A DNA stretch of 64,000 bases from Mucilaginibacter sp. PAMC 26640 (GTDB lineage: Bacteria; Bacteroidota; Bacteroidia; Sphingobacteriales; Sphingobacteriaceae). A program made the position numbers and the translations under genes. The stretch is from positions 3,782,001 through 3,846,000 of the forward strand of contig CP014773.1 of assembly GCA_001596135.1 (NCBI GenBank), in the 5' to 3' direction. Of this stretch, positions 42,390 through 52,538 are shown piece by piece. The notes under the pieces were generated by a model. It was not told where the DNA came from. It ran no database searches and saw nothing but the letters and a program-made list of their open reading frames with translations. Every line of letters starts with the position of its first letter. The stretch's first letter is position 1.

Positions 42390-44710
42390 GCTTAACAGTT
42401 GGACAACCGATAGACCGTGTAGAGGGAAGATTAAAAGTTACCGGTGCTGCCACTTACAGTGCAGAATATTATCCGCAAGGTTTACTGCATGGTGTATTGG
42501 TACTTAGTACGATTACAAAAGGCCGCATAAAAAATATTAATACATCAATTGCTGAACGTGCTCCCGGGGTTGTTAAAGTAATGACTTACCAGAATGCACC
42601 GCAATTACATTTCCCGCAGAGTGCTGACCCAGGTGGAGGTAAGTTTGCAGAGAAAGATTTAATGCCCTTGCAAAGTGACCGTATTTTTTACGGAGGGCAG
42701 GTGGTAGCGGTAGTGATAGCCACAACTTTTGAACAGGCAGAACAGGCCGGCAAATTGCTGATTATTGATTATGAAAAAAGTGCGCCCGACTTTGACATTC
42801 TGCAAAATTTAGAAAAAGCATATCAACCCGAGAAAGGTTTGGGCGGGGCTCCGGTGCAAATCAGTCGTGGAAATGTTGACGGCGCGCTCAGCAGCGCACC
42901 AACAAAAATTGAGCAAACCTACACCACCCCGGTTTACCATCATAACGCTATGGAGCCGCATGCTACCATTGCGGAATGGAAGGGCGACCAGGTGACTATT
43001 TATGACGCAACGCAGTCTGTTGCGGGCAGCAAAGCGCTCATGGCGTCGATGTTAGGGCTTCCTGCCGATAAGGTGCGCGTGGTCTCTTTGTATATCGGCG
43101 GTGGATTCGGCTCCAAAGGTTTTTCCTGGCCAAATACGGTTTTAACGGCTATGGCGGCAAAATTGGCGAACAAGCCGGTAAAGCTGGTGCTTAAACGGCA
43201 AGATATGTTTACTACCGCTGGTCGCAGAACGGAAACTATCCAAAAGATCTCTTTAGGAGCAGATGCAACCGGGAAGCTATCTGCCCTAAAGCATGCTACA
43301 ACTTCAGAAACTTCATTTGTAGACGAATTTGTTGAACCAGCTGGTGTAGCATCAGCTATGTTATACAGTACGCCAAATGCAGAAATCAGCCATAGCCTGG
43401 TACGTTTAAATAAAGGTACACCCTGCCCGATGCGTGCGCCGGGTGAAGCACCGGGGACGTTTGCAATTGAGGTAGCGATGGATGAGATGGCTGAAAAACT
43501 AAATATGGACCCAGTACAATTCAGAATCCGAAATCATGCTGATACGGAAGAGCAAAAGAAAAAACAGTTTTCTGAAAAGAATTTAATAGAATGTTACCAA
43601 AAAGGTGCTGCCGCAATAGGCTGGGATAAACGTAACGCAAAACCGGGCAGTACCATTGAAAATGGTATGTTGGTGGGTTATGGTATGGCTACTGCAACCT
43701 ATCCTGCCAATAGGAGTGCCTCTTCTGCCAAAGCAATAATTCATGCAGACGGGACCGCTGAAATTCTTTGTGCAACGCAGGACATAGGCACGGGTACTTA
43801 CACCATCATGACGCAGATTGCAGCCGATGCATTAAGCTTGCCTATAGCTAAAGTAAAAGTAAAACTTGGGGACAGTGCCTATCCAAAAGGTGCTAACTCA
43901 GGCGGTTCGCAGGTGTCTGCCAGTGTTGGTCCCGCAATAAGAGCTGCTGCGTTGGGTGCAGTAAGCAAGCTAACAAAAATAGCAGTCATCAATCCTAGAT
44001 CGGCATTTTATAATCATAAAGAAGAAGATATTGTTGCAGGCAAAGGTGGTTTAGTACTGAAAAACAAGCCGGAGACTTCTGAAACTTTCTCACAAATTTT
44101 GGCTGTTGCGGGGATGCAAAAGCTGGAGGCGCTGGCAAAAACAAATGTTTCAACGCGCCAGAGCCAAGAGGCAAATCCTGCTGCTAAAGGATCGCCTGAG
44201 GGCATGGCTGAAGAGGAGAGCAAAACAAATTCAGCCGTAACAGATGATCAACAGGTTGATCGTAAACCTTACGCCTTCCATTCTTTTGGTGCCCAATTTG
44301 TAAAAGTACTGGTCGATCCTTTATTAGGTACGGTTAAAGTAGATAAGGCGGTTGGCGTAATGGATATAGGTACGGTACTTAATTTAAAAATGGCAGAAAA
44401 TCAAATTATGGGCGGGATGATTTTTGGTATCGGGATGGCACTTATGGAAATGACAGCTTATGATCCTAATGATGGTAGGGTAGTTACAAAAGATCTTGCG
44501 CAATATTTAGTGCCAGTAAATGCCGATATGCCTGAGTTCAACATTCAATTTTTGAACAAGCCGGATACAATTATTTCTCCAATTGGCGCCAGAGGTATAG
44601 GGGAAATTGGAGTAACCGGTATTACGGCGGCAATTACCAATGCTATTTACAATGCCACAGGCAAAAGAGTAAGAGATTTACCGGTAACACCGGATAAACT
44701 TATTGCTTAA
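42386..44710 (+). CDS. Molybdopterin-binding large subunit of a PaoABC-like molybdenum hydroxylase
   Basis: 774 aa catalytic subunit of the xanthine dehydrogenase/aldehyde oxidase family. The cofactor-binding segments GGGFGSKG, PMRAPGEAPGTFAIE, TQDIGTGTYT and GSQVSASVG are present, and the catalytic Glu is about residue 740 in ARGIGEIGVTG. A hydrophilic stretch about 590-625 (QSQEANPAAKG...) looks like a loop insertion. It oxidises aldehydes or purine-like compounds; PaoC-type enzymes favour aromatic aldehydes. The stop codon overlaps the convergent lacI-type stop (TTAA at 44707-44710). A PaoD-like insertion chaperone is not in the window. Confidence 0.93.
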   Translation: MSLTVGQPIDRVEGRLKVTGAATYSAEYYPQGLLHGVLVLSTITKGRIKNINTSIAERAPGVVKVMTYQNAPQLHFPQSADPGGGKFAEKDLMPLQSDRIFYGGQVVAVVIATTFEQAEQAGKLLIIDYEKSAPDFDILQNLEKAYQPEKGLGGAPVQISRGNVDGALSSAPTKIEQTYTTPVYHHNAMEPHATIAEWKGDQVTIYDATQSVAGSKALMASMLGLPADKVRVVSLYIGGGFGSKGFSWPNTVLTAMAAKLANKPVKLVLKRQDMFTTAGRRTETIQKISLGADATGKLSALKHATTSETSFVDEFVEPAGVASAMLYSTPNAEISHSLVRLNKGTPCPMRAPGEAPGTFAIEVAMDEMAEKLNMDPVQFRIRNHADTEEQKKKQFSEKNLIECYQKGAAAIGWDKRNAKPGSTIENGMLVGYGMATATYPANRSASSAKAIIHADGTAEILCATQDIGTGTYTIMTQIAADALSLPIAKVKVKLGDSAYPKGANSGGSQVSASVGPAIRAAALGAVSKLTKIAVINPRSAFYNHKEEDIVAGKGGLVLKNKPETSETFSQILAVAGMQKLEALAKTNVSTRQSQEANPAAKGSPEGMAEEESKTNSAVTDDQQVDRKPYAFHSFGAQFVKVLVDPLLGTVKVDKAVGVMDIGTVLNLKMAENQIMGGMIFGIGMALMEMTAYDPNDGRVVTKDLAQYLVPVNADMPEFNIQFLNKPDTIISPIGARGIGEIGVTGITAAITNAIYNATGKRVRDLPVTPDKLIA

Positions 44711-45735
44711 CTTTTCCGAGTAGACGAACGGATGATCAGCTTCGGTTTGATGCTGATCACCTTCGGTACTACTGTAGTCTCGGTATTATCCATTTCCTGA
44801 AAGTACAGATTGGCCACCGTTTTACCCATGTAAATGCTAAACTGATCAATAGTAGTAATTGAAGGACTGGTGATTTCAGTAAAGTCCTCGTTGGAATAGC
44901 CGCAAATCCCAAGAGAAGACGGTACCTTGATCTTCATGGCCGTCGCTACTTCTAAAACACCTAATGCAGAGAAATCGGAAGTAGATGCAAAGATTGCATC
45001 AGGAGGATTATTGAGGCTCAATAATTGGCGGGTAGCCTTTGCACCAAGTTCTTTTGTCCAGGCGTTCTCTATGATCAATTCCGGTATAGCCGCCATGGAA
45101 TTAGTTTCCAGCGCACGTAAATAACCCACCTTCCGCTGGCGGAAAATACTGAGATTCTGCGGCCCCTCCAGAAGGGCTATACGTTTGTAACCTTGCTGAA
45201 TCATGTGATGTACGGCCTCGAATGAAGCCTGTTCGTTATCATTGATCACCTTTAGTGTTTCCAGTTCTTCAGCTACGCGATCAAATTGAATCAGTTGTAT
45301 ATTGTGATTCATTACGTTTTGCAAGTGTTTATAATCATTTGTTTCTATCGATATAGAAATCACGATACAATCTACATGCTGATTGATAAGCGTATTGATA
45401 CACTGCACTTCCTTGTCATAAAGCTCGTCCGATTGGCAAATGATTAAATTATAGCCTTTTTTATAGGTGGTGGCCTCTATCCCGGCAATAACATTGGCAA
45501 AGAAATTCTGGTTGATCCGGGGAACCACTACGCCAATGGTTTTTGTTTCTCCTTTGCGGAGGTTAGATGCAAGCGTATTGCGTTTGTAGTTTAATTCTTC
45601 CGCCGTTTTTAAGATAAGCTTTTTAGTTGCCTCATTCACGTAATTGCTGTTATTCAGCGCCCTCGATACCGAAGATGGGTTAATGTTTAGCTTTTTAGCG
45701 ATGTCGTAGATGGTAGTTCGTTTTTTGGGCTTCAT
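44707..45735 (-). CDS. LacI-family transcriptional regulator (XylR-like)
   Basis: 342 aa from ATG 45735 (MKPKKRTTIYDIAKKL). HTH plus hinge at 1-60 (TTIYDIAKKLNINPSSVSRALNNS), then a periplasmic-binding-protein type ligand domain (TIGVVVPRINQNFF..., IALLEGPQNLSIFRQR, DAIFASTSDFSALGVL). It is divergent from xylB-xylA with a perfect palindrome in the gap, so it probably represses xylose genes and is relieved by xylose or a derivative. The same palindrome occurs at the fucose operon. Confidence 0.93.
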   Translation of the reverse strand: MKPKKRTTIYDIAKKLNINPSSVSRALNNSNYVNEATKKLILKTAEELNYKRNTLASNLRKGETKTIGVVVPRINQNFFANVIAGIEATTYKKGYNLIICQSDELYDKEVQCINTLINQHVDCIVISISIETNDYKHLQNVMNHNIQLIQFDRVAEELETLKVINDNEQASFEAVHHMIQQGYKRIALLEGPQNLSIFRQRKVGYLRALETNSMAAIPELIIENAWTKELGAKATRQLLSLNNPPDAIFASTSDFSALGVLEVATAMKIKVPSSLGICGYSNEDFTEITSPSITTIDQFSIYMGKTVANLYFQEMDNTETTVVPKVISIKPKLIIRSSTRKS

Positions 45736-45768
45736 AATCAGCTGCAAAATCGTAAAAATATATTTTAA

Positions 45769-45778
45769 CAATCGATTG
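45769..45778. promoter_or_regulatory. Palindromic operator CAATCGATTG between lacI-type gene and xylB
   Basis: Perfect 10-bp palindrome, 34 nt upstream of the regulator start and 65 nt before xylB. Identical to the site at 32963-32972. A weaker CAACCGATTC occurs 55 nt further on. Likely LacI-family operator. Confidence 0.65.
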
Positions 45779-45842
45779 CATATCCAAAAAAAAAATTAAT
45801 TTCGTTCCTTTCAATTATTAACAACCGATTCTACATAAAGAT

Positions 45843-47321
45843 ATGTTATTATTAGGAATAGACTTAGGAACATCCTCGGTAAAAGTTTCTGTTATCGATT
45901 CGTCCACACAACAATCGATAGCATCTGCCCAATATCCGGATGTGGAATCGCCAATTAAGGCACTGCAACCCGGCTGGGCAGAGCAATCGCCAGATACCTG
46001 GTGGGATCAGGTTCAAAAGGCTATCCTTCTTTGCCATCAAAAAGGCAGTTACAATCCGCAGGATATTGCTGCCATTGGCATCGCATATCAAATGCACGGC
46101 TTGGTTGTAGTTGATAAAAATAATAAAGTGCTTCGCGATAGCATCATTTGGTGCGATAGCCGCGCAGTAGAGATTGGTAATGAAGCTTTCCACTCTATTG
46201 GAGAGGAAAAATGCCTCGCTACGTTTTTAAATTCACCGGGTAATTTTACGGCCTCTAAACTAGCCTGGGTAAAAGCCAATGAGCCGGAGATCTATGCAAA
46301 GATTGATAAGTTGATGTTACCAGGAGATTTTATTTCACTGAGATTAACTGGGCAGGCAACAAGTTCGGTATCTGCGTTGTCCGAAGGGGTGTTTTATGAT
46401 TTCCTGAAAAATGAGCTTTCCGCAGATATATTAAATTATTTTGAATTCGATAAAGATCTCTTCCCTCAGATAGACCCGGTGTTTTCGGTTCATGGTACGG
46501 TAATCCAAACCGTAGCTGAAAGTCTGAAATTAAAAACCGGTATCCCGGTTACCTATAAGGCCGGCGATCAACCTAATAATGCTTTATCTTTAAATGTGCT
46601 TAAACCTGGTGAAGTTGCTGCAACAGCGGGCACATCAGGTGTTATTTATGGGGTAAGCGATCAGCTTGTTAGCGATCCGCAATCACGCGTCAACACGTTT
46701 GCACACGTAAACTATGCGACGGATGAAAGACGAACTGGCGTGCTGCTTTGCATTAACGGTACCGGAAGCCTTAACCGCTGGGCTAAATCGCTTTTTGGTA
46801 CCGGAATGGATTATACAGAAATGAACAGATTGGCAGCCAGTGCTCCAACCGGTAGTGAAGGCATCCGGATGCTGCCATTTGGCAATGGTGCTGAAAGGAT
46901 GCTTAACAATAAGCAAATAGGGGTACACCTGCATCATATCGATCTTAACCTGCATACCCATGCACATATTTTCCGTGCAGTGCAGGAGGGTATTGCCAGC
47001 GCATTCAGATACGGACTGGATATTATGCGGGAGAATGGTATGTCGCCTTCGATCATTAGAGCCGGCGCTTCAAATTTATTTTTGAGTGATGTGTTTGGAC
47101 AGAGCTTTGTGAATTTTACGGGTGTACCTGTTGAACTTTACAAAAACGACGGCAGCGTTGGCGCCGCATTAGGAGCGGGGATAGGCGCCGGAATTTACAG
47201 CAATGCTAATGACGCATTCACCAATATGATGCCTATCAAATTGATTGAACCTACGGAGAACGTAGAACACATTTATGACGAATGGCGGGCATTATTAACA
47301 GCACAATTAAAAACAACATAA
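45843..47321 (+). CDS. xylB: Xylulokinase
   Basis: 492-aa FGGY kinase that phosphorylates D-xylulose. Phosphate-binding GIDLGTSSVKVSVID at the N-terminus, Asp/Glu region IGIAYQMHGLVVVD and IIWCDSRA, and the ATPase loop GTSGVIYGVS and AGASNLFLSDVFGQSFV near the C-terminus. Catalytic Asp lies in AGDQPNNAL. It precedes xylA by 37 nt, and is divergent from the LacI-type regulator; the two enzymes convert D-xylose to xylulose-5-phosphate. Confidence 0.96.
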   Translation: MLLLGIDLGTSSVKVSVIDSSTQQSIASAQYPDVESPIKALQPGWAEQSPDTWWDQVQKAILLCHQKGSYNPQDIAAIGIAYQMHGLVVVDKNNKVLRDSIIWCDSRAVEIGNEAFHSIGEEKCLATFLNSPGNFTASKLAWVKANEPEIYAKIDKLMLPGDFISLRLTGQATSSVSALSEGVFYDFLKNELSADILNYFEFDKDLFPQIDPVFSVHGTVIQTVAESLKLKTGIPVTYKAGDQPNNALSLNVLKPGEVAATAGTSGVIYGVSDQLVSDPQSRVNTFAHVNYATDERRTGVLLCINGTGSLNRWAKSLFGTGMDYTEMNRLAASAPTGSEGIRMLPFGNGAERMLNNKQIGVHLHHIDLNLHTHAHIFRAVQEGIASAFRYGLDIMRENGMSPSIIRAGASNLFLSDVFGQSFVNFTGVPVELYKNDGSVGAALGAGIGAGIYSNANDAFTNMMPIKLIEPTENVEHIYDEWRALLTAQLKTT

Positions 47322-47358
47322 TTAAAACTACCATCAATAAACATTAAAATAAAAAGCT

Positions 47359-48687
47359 ATGACAGTTGTAACGGGCGAGAAAGAATTTTTTAAAGGAATA
47401 GAACAGATAAAATACGAAGGGCCGCAGTCTGATAATCCACTGGCGTTTCGCTGGTACGATGCAGATAAAGTAGTTGCTGGCAAAACCATGAAAGAGCAAC
47501 TGCGTTTTGCTTGCGCTTATTGGCATTCCTTTAATGGTAACGGTGCCGATCCGTTTGGAGGTGCAACGCATGTATTCCCCTGGGATGCCAAAGCTGATGC
47601 TATAGAACGCGCAAAAGACAAAATGGATGCCGCATTTGAATTCATTACCAAAATGAATTTGCCATATTATTGTTTCCATGATATAGATGTTGTTGATTAT
47701 ACCAACGATGTAGCTGATAACGAAAACCGTTTACAAGTCATGGTGGAATACGCCAAACAAAAACAAGCCGCAAGCGGCGTTAAATTGCTTTGGGGTACGG
47801 CTAATGTGTTTAGCCATTCGCGTTATATGAATGGCGCATCTACCAATCCTGACTTTCATGTGCTGGCACATGCTGGTGCACAGGTAAAAGCAGCTATTGA
47901 TGCAACCATTGCTTTAGGTGGCGAAAATTATGTTTTCTGGGGGGGGCGTGAAGGTTACATGAGCCTGCTTAATACAGATATGAAACGCGAACAGGAGCAC
48001 TTAGCTAAGTTTCTGCATACAGCTAAAGACTATGCACGCAAACAAGGATTTAAAGGCACGTTCTTTATCGAACCAAAACCTTGCGAGCCGACCAAACACC
48101 AGTACGATTATGATGCCGCTACCGTATTAGGTTTTCTACAGAAGTACGATTTAATGGGCGACTTTAAACTTAACCTGGAAGTTAATCACGCTACACTGGC
48201 CGGCCATACTTTTCAGCATGAATTACAGGTTGCGGCAGATAACGGTCTGTTAGGCTCTATAGATGCTAACCGTGGCGATATCCAGAACGGATGGGATACC
48301 GATCAGTTCCCTAACGATATTACCGAGGTGTCAGAATATATGCTGATCATATTAGAAGCAGGTGGTTTTGCTGGTGGCGGTATCAACTTTGATGCAAAGA
48401 TCCGTCGTAATTCAACAGATCCTGCGGATTTGTTTTATGCACACGTTGGCGGTATGGATGTATTTGCAAGGGCTTTACTCATTGCCGATAATATTCTCCA
48501 GAAATCCGACTATAAAAAAGTAAGGACAGACCGCTATGCATCTTTTGACAGCGGTGCGGGTAAAGATTATGAAAATGGCGCAATGTCATTAGAAGATCTG
48601 CGCAATTTTGCAGCTAGTAGTGGCGAACCCGCAGTAACCAGCGGTAAGCAAGAATACCTGGAAAACTTGGTGAACAGGTACATATAG
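47359..48687 (+). CDS. xylA: Xylose isomerase
   Basis: 442-aa class II enzyme, TIM barrel. Catalytic His in [10 protein letters not shown], Lys in [17 protein letters not shown] and metal ligands in [11 protein letters not shown] and DANRGD are present; the opening [26 protein letters not shown] is the class II form. It catalyses xylose to xylulose and depends on Mg or Mn. Co-transcribed with xylB. A good hairpin follows. Confidence 0.97.
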   Translation: MTVVTGEKEFFKGIEQIKYEGPQSDNPLAFRWYDADKVVAGKTMKEQLRFACAYWHSFNGNGADPFGGATHVFPWDAKADAIERAKDKMDAAFEFITKMNLPYYCFHDIDVVDYTNDVADNENRLQVMVEYAKQKQAASGVKLLWGTANVFSHSRYMNGASTNPDFHVLAHAGAQVKAAIDATIALGGENYVFWGGREGYMSLLNTDMKREQEHLAKFLHTAKDYARKQGFKGTFFIEPKPCEPTKHQYDYDAATVLGFLQKYDLMGDFKLNLEVNHATLAGHTFQHELQVAADNGLLGSIDANRGDIQNGWDTDQFPNDITEVSEYMLIILEAGGFAGGGINFDAKIRRNSTDPADLFYAHVGGMDVFARALLIADNILQKSDYKKVRTDRYASFDSGAGKDYENGAMSLEDLRNFAASSGEPAVTSGKQEYLENLVNRYI

Positions 48688-48708
48688 CCTTTGAATTAAA
48701 TTTTAGTG

Positions 48709-48740
48709 AAAGGGGCCGCACCGAAAGTGCGGCTCCTTTT
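48709..48740 (+). terminator. Intrinsic terminator after xylA
   Basis: Stem AAAGGGGCCGCAC/GTGCGGCTCCTTTT with a CGAAA loop and T tail; one bulge. Confidence 0.85.
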
Positions 48741-48825
48741 GCTTTGCAGCTGATTGACCAATTACTAATTTTATCGATCAAGCTCATGTTGTGGCCTTAA
48801 CATAGGGTTATCAAAGTACTTCGCT

Positions 48826-49047
48826 TTAGTTTTTCTTCTTCCGTCTTGCGATAGTAATTGCCTGTGCATTTGCCGTCCCCCCTTTTACGGTAATTTTTTC
48901 CATATGACTCAGTGTGGCCGGTTTGGGTGTATGACTACAACTGATAAACAATTTTAACAGTATGGCGGCACCTAAACTGATCATAAATCGTTTGATCTTT
49001 ATTGGCGTAAACCCTTTAAATTCCGGCAGATGTTTTAATAAAGTCAT
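48826..49047 (-). CDS. Possible small lipoprotein, unknown
   Basis: 73 aa in the longest frame, or 52 from an internal ATG (MISLGAAILLKLFISCSH...). The hydrophobic segment followed by ISCS is a plausible lipobox, and the tail is basic (ARRKKKN). No family recognised, no clear ribosome site. It could be a chance frame, so confidence is low. Confidence 0.35.
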   Translation of the reverse strand: MTLLKHLPEFKGFTPIKIKRFMISLGAAILLKLFISCSHTPKPATLSHMEKITVKGGTANAQAITIARRKKKN

Positions 49048-49595
49048 GAGAAAGCATGCGTTTTTTGGATAAAAACGCGGTTTATCGCCTATTCATATTG
49101 CTACCACCACCAATTTAACATAATTTAACCTGAGCTTTAATCGCATTAGATAACTGGATTTAAGTTAGTTTTATATAAATTTTCAAATAGCCTATATTCC
49201 GATTAAGCCGGTCAGCTCCAAATCATTAAAATTCATTTCAAAATCGCTTTTAGATGCTTTCTGGGCTGACACCTTTCAATGGACAAATAAGGCAAATGCC
49301 GGCTTTACTAAAGGCATGCAATCGATATAGATCCATCATTAATAAGCTGCAAATTTTTGCTGGAAAATTATACTAGTCGCGCAATAAGCAGTTCATTGCT
49401 CCCCTACGACGTTGTTGTTTTCGAGATCATCTGAAATTTTAAGATTAGCATGGGTGCACACTCGTCACAAATACGTTACATATTTTAAATAGCACAGCGC
49501 CGGTTTCTATGAGTAAGTAATTTTGTTAATATTAGCGATGTTTAACTCTTTATTCCAAGCGGAGTTATAGCTATTTTTAACCAAAAGAAAAACAC
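49048..49595 (+). other. Gap upstream of the M16 peptidase gene, with a -7 box TAATTTTG at 49518-49525
   Basis: No gene or hairpin stands out. TAATTTTG matches the Bacteroidota TAnnTTTG -7 consensus and lies 71 nt before the start at 49596. CAATCGAT at 49319-49326 is a partial version of the LacI-type palindrome but lacks its right end. Confidence 0.35.
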
Positions 49596-52454
49596 ATGAT
49601 CAAACCTCTAAAGAGTGTCCTGCTTACCTCGTCATTCGCGCTAATGGCGCTTGCGGCATCGGCTCAGGTAAGCGCCCAGCCTAAACTGGTAGAAAAAGTA
49701 GCACGCAAGGGAACCGAGTTAGTGATTCCATATGAAAAATATGTTTTACCTAACGGACTAACTGTTATACTGGCTGAAGATCATTCGGATCCTTTGGTGC
49801 ATGTCGACATTACTTACCACGTTGGTTCGGCAAGGGAGGAGATCGGTAAATCGGGCTTCGCACACTTTTTTGAACACATGATGTTCCAGGGAAGTGAGCA
49901 CGTAAGTAATGGAGATCATTTTAAGTTCATTACCGAAGCAGGGGGCACACTTAACGGTTCGACCAACCGCGACCGTACCAATTATTACGAAACGGTGCCT
50001 GCTAACCAGTTAGAAAAAATGCTATGGCTGGAATCAGACCGTATGGGTTTTCTTTTGGATTCGGTAACCCAGCGTAAATTTGAAGTGCAGCGCGCAACAG
50101 TTAAGAACGAACGTGGCCAAAACTATGATAACCGCCCTTACGGTCTTGCTTCAGAATATACCTCTAAAAATTTATACCCATACGGACACCCTTACTCCTG
50201 GTTAACTATCGGATATATAGAGGAGTTGAACAAAGTTGGCGTGAATGATCTGAAGAACTTTTTCCTGAGATGGTATGGTCCAAATAACGCTACGATCACG
50301 ATCGGGGGAGATTTAAATCCTAAACAAACCCTGGAGTGGGTGAGCAAATATTTCGGCGGTATTCCCCGCGGCCCGGTTGTAAAGGGTGCCACATTCCCGG
50401 CACCGGTATTAAGTGCAGATCGTTATGTGTCATACGTTGATAATTACGCTAAACTACCTTTGTTATCCATAACTTATCCGGGCGTGAAGATTTATGATAA
50501 AGATATGTCACCGCTGGATGCTTTATCTGAAATCATCGGCCAGGGCCGTAATTCTATCTTTTACAAAAACTTCGTAAAAACCCGTAAGGCCGCCCAGGCT
50601 TCCATGGGTTCATCCAATACAGAATTAGCTGGTGAAATCACCTTGCGCATTATTCCATTCCCGGGTCAAACGCTGGCAGATGCACAAAAGTTAGTTGCAG
50701 AATCTTTAGCTGAATTCGAAAAAACCGGCGTTACGGAAGATGCGCTTACCCGATTCAAGGCCAGCGCTGAAGCAAATTACATCAATGGGCTGGCAAGTGT
50801 CAGTGGCAAGGTTTCTGAGTTGGCACAGGCACAGTACCTTACCGGCAATCCTAATCAACTCGGCCGGGAGCTCGCGGATATCCGTGCGGTGACTAAAGAG
50901 GATGTGATGCGGGTTTATAATCAGTATATTAAAGGTAAACCGTCGGTTATCTTAAGTGTATTACCAAAGGGAGGTGCCATAGCACCATCTGCCCCAGACA
51001 ACTTTACCATAAATACTTCAGGTTATAACAGGCCGGATTATGGCTATAACGGTTTAATTTATAAAAAAGCAAAAGACAATTTTAACCGTTCGGCAAAACC
51101 GGGAGTGGGCCCAAACCCGGCTATCAAAGTTCCGGCTATTTGGTCGGCTACTACGCCAAATGGTATTCAGATCATCGGTACAAAAAACAGTGAGATTCCG
51201 TCAGTTTCCCTGCAAATGACCATTAAAGGAGGGGGGCTTTATGCTATAGATAACTCGGCAAAGGCCGGTGTTGCTGGTTTGGTAGCCCGTATGATGAACG
51301 AGGATACAAAAAATTACACAGCTGAGCAGTACAACTCCGAATTGGATAAGTTGGGAAGCAGTATCGGTGTATACGCCGGTGGTGAAGAGATTGCCATCAG
51401 CGTTTCATCGTTGACCAAAAACTTTGCCAAAACCATGGCGCTTTTGCAGGAGCGTTTATACAACCCTAAATTTACCCAGGATGCTTTAGATCGCTTGAAA
51501 AAACAAACGATGGAAGGCTTTAAGCAGGCAAAAACCCAACCGGCGGGTGTAGCATCTACTGTTTACAGCAAAATTTTGTATGGTAATGAAAATGTGCGAA
51601 CTTATGCTACTGGTGGCAACGAGGAAAGTGTTGCTGGTATTACGTTACAGGATATACAGGATTATTACGACAAATATATTACGCCTTCACAAACAAAAAT
51701 TGTAATTGTGGGTGATGTTAACGAAGGAACTGCAAGGGGTAACCTAGCTTTCCTGAATACCTGGAAGGATAAAAAGGTAAGTATTCCAACCCCGGCAGCG
51801 GGTAAATCGTTCGATAAAACCACACTGTATCTGGTGGATATTCCTAATGCTGCACAATCTGAAATCAGGATAGGTTACCTGGATAATTTGAACTACGATG
51901 CTACCGGCGATTATTACAAACTGGGCATTGCTAACTATATATTGGGTGGTGCTTTTAATAGTCACATTAACCTAAACCTGCGCGAGAAAAAAGGCTGGAC
52001 CTATGGTGCACGCTCTGGCTTCAATTCGGGTAAATACGGGGGCGACTTCACAGCATCAGCAGGTGTGTTAGCTACCGCTACCGATAGCTCTGTTGTAGAA
52101 TTTATTAAGGAGATTCGCAATTACAATGCACAGGGGATTACGCCTGATGAATTGAAATTTACCCAAACCTCCATAGGACAAAGTGATGCCCGCCGTTATG
52201 AAACCAACGGACAAAAAGCGGCATTCCTCTCGCGGATATTAGAGTATGATTTGAGACCCACTTATGTTGATGAACAAAATAAAATCCTGCAAAATATTAC
52301 ACCTGCGGAGATCAACAAGCTTGCATCAAAATATTTGAATACCGATAACATGGTTATACTAGTGGTGGGAGATAAAGCAAAGATATTGCCCGGGCTGCAA
52401 AAATTAGGCTACCCAATTGTGGAGCTGGATGCTGATGGCAAACCTAAACAATAA
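49596..52454 (+). CDS. Secreted M16 (pitrilysin-type) zinc metallopeptidase, two-domain
   Basis: 952 aa. Signal peptide 1-24 (ALMALAASAQ). N-terminal M16 domain has the inverted zinc motif HFFEH (His90, Glu93, His94) in GFAHFFEHMMFQG, and the third ligand Glu in VKNERGQNYDNRP about 77 residues later. A second M16-like half (about 515-950, VSLQMTIKGGGLYAIDN, LNLREKKGWTYGARSGF) lacks HxxEH and keeps the RY-type substrate pocket. In Bacteroidota these periplasmic enzymes degrade short peptides. The gene stands alone with a strong terminator. Confidence 0.93.
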   Translation: MIKPLKSVLLTSSFALMALAASAQVSAQPKLVEKVARKGTELVIPYEKYVLPNGLTVILAEDHSDPLVHVDITYHVGSAREEIGKSGFAHFFEHMMFQGSEHVSNGDHFKFITEAGGTLNGSTNRDRTNYYETVPANQLEKMLWLESDRMGFLLDSVTQRKFEVQRATVKNERGQNYDNRPYGLASEYTSKNLYPYGHPYSWLTIGYIEELNKVGVNDLKNFFLRWYGPNNATITIGGDLNPKQTLEWVSKYFGGIPRGPVVKGATFPAPVLSADRYVSYVDNYAKLPLLSITYPGVKIYDKDMSPLDALSEIIGQGRNSIFYKNFVKTRKAAQASMGSSNTELAGEITLRIIPFPGQTLADAQKLVAESLAEFEKTGVTEDALTRFKASAEANYINGLASVSGKVSELAQAQYLTGNPNQLGRELADIRAVTKEDVMRVYNQYIKGKPSVILSVLPKGGAIAPSAPDNFTINTSGYNRPDYGYNGLIYKKAKDNFNRSAKPGVGPNPAIKVPAIWSATTPNGIQIIGTKNSEIPSVSLQMTIKGGGLYAIDNSAKAGVAGLVARMMNEDTKNYTAEQYNSELDKLGSSIGVYAGGEEIAISVSSLTKNFAKTMALLQERLYNPKFTQDALDRLKKQTMEGFKQAKTQPAGVASTVYSKILYGNENVRTYATGGNEESVAGITLQDIQDYYDKYITPSQTKIVIVGDVNEGTARGNLAFLNTWKDKKVSIPTPAAGKSFDKTTLYLVDIPNAAQSEIRIGYLDNLNYDATGDYYKLGIANYILGGAFNSHINLNLREKKGWTYGARSGFNSGKYGGDFTASAGVLATATDSSVVEFIKEIRNYNAQGITPDELKFTQTSIGQSDARRYETNGQKAAFLSRILEYDLRPTYVDEQNKILQNITPAEINKLASKYLNTDNMVILVVGDKAKILPGLQKLGYPIVELDADGKPKQ

Positions 52455-52470
52455 AGACAACTTAGTATTC

Positions 52471-52506
52471 AAGCGGCCCTGGGATTTTTCCAGGGCCGCT
52501 TTTTTG
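52471..52506 (+). terminator. Intrinsic terminator after the M16 peptidase gene
   Basis: A 12-bp perfect stem AAGCGGCCCTGG/CCAGGGCCGCTT with a 7-nt loop and T6 tail. Confidence 0.93.
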
Positions 52507-52538
52507 TGTGATAAAATCGGGCTGGCTATCCGGATTGC

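Noticed and set aside
40733..44710. Xanthine dehydrogenase proper
   Set aside because: The Tat signal, separate small subunit and four-Cys insertion in the FAD subunit fit PaoABC-type aldehyde oxidoreductase better than purine catabolism; no purine genes are nearby.
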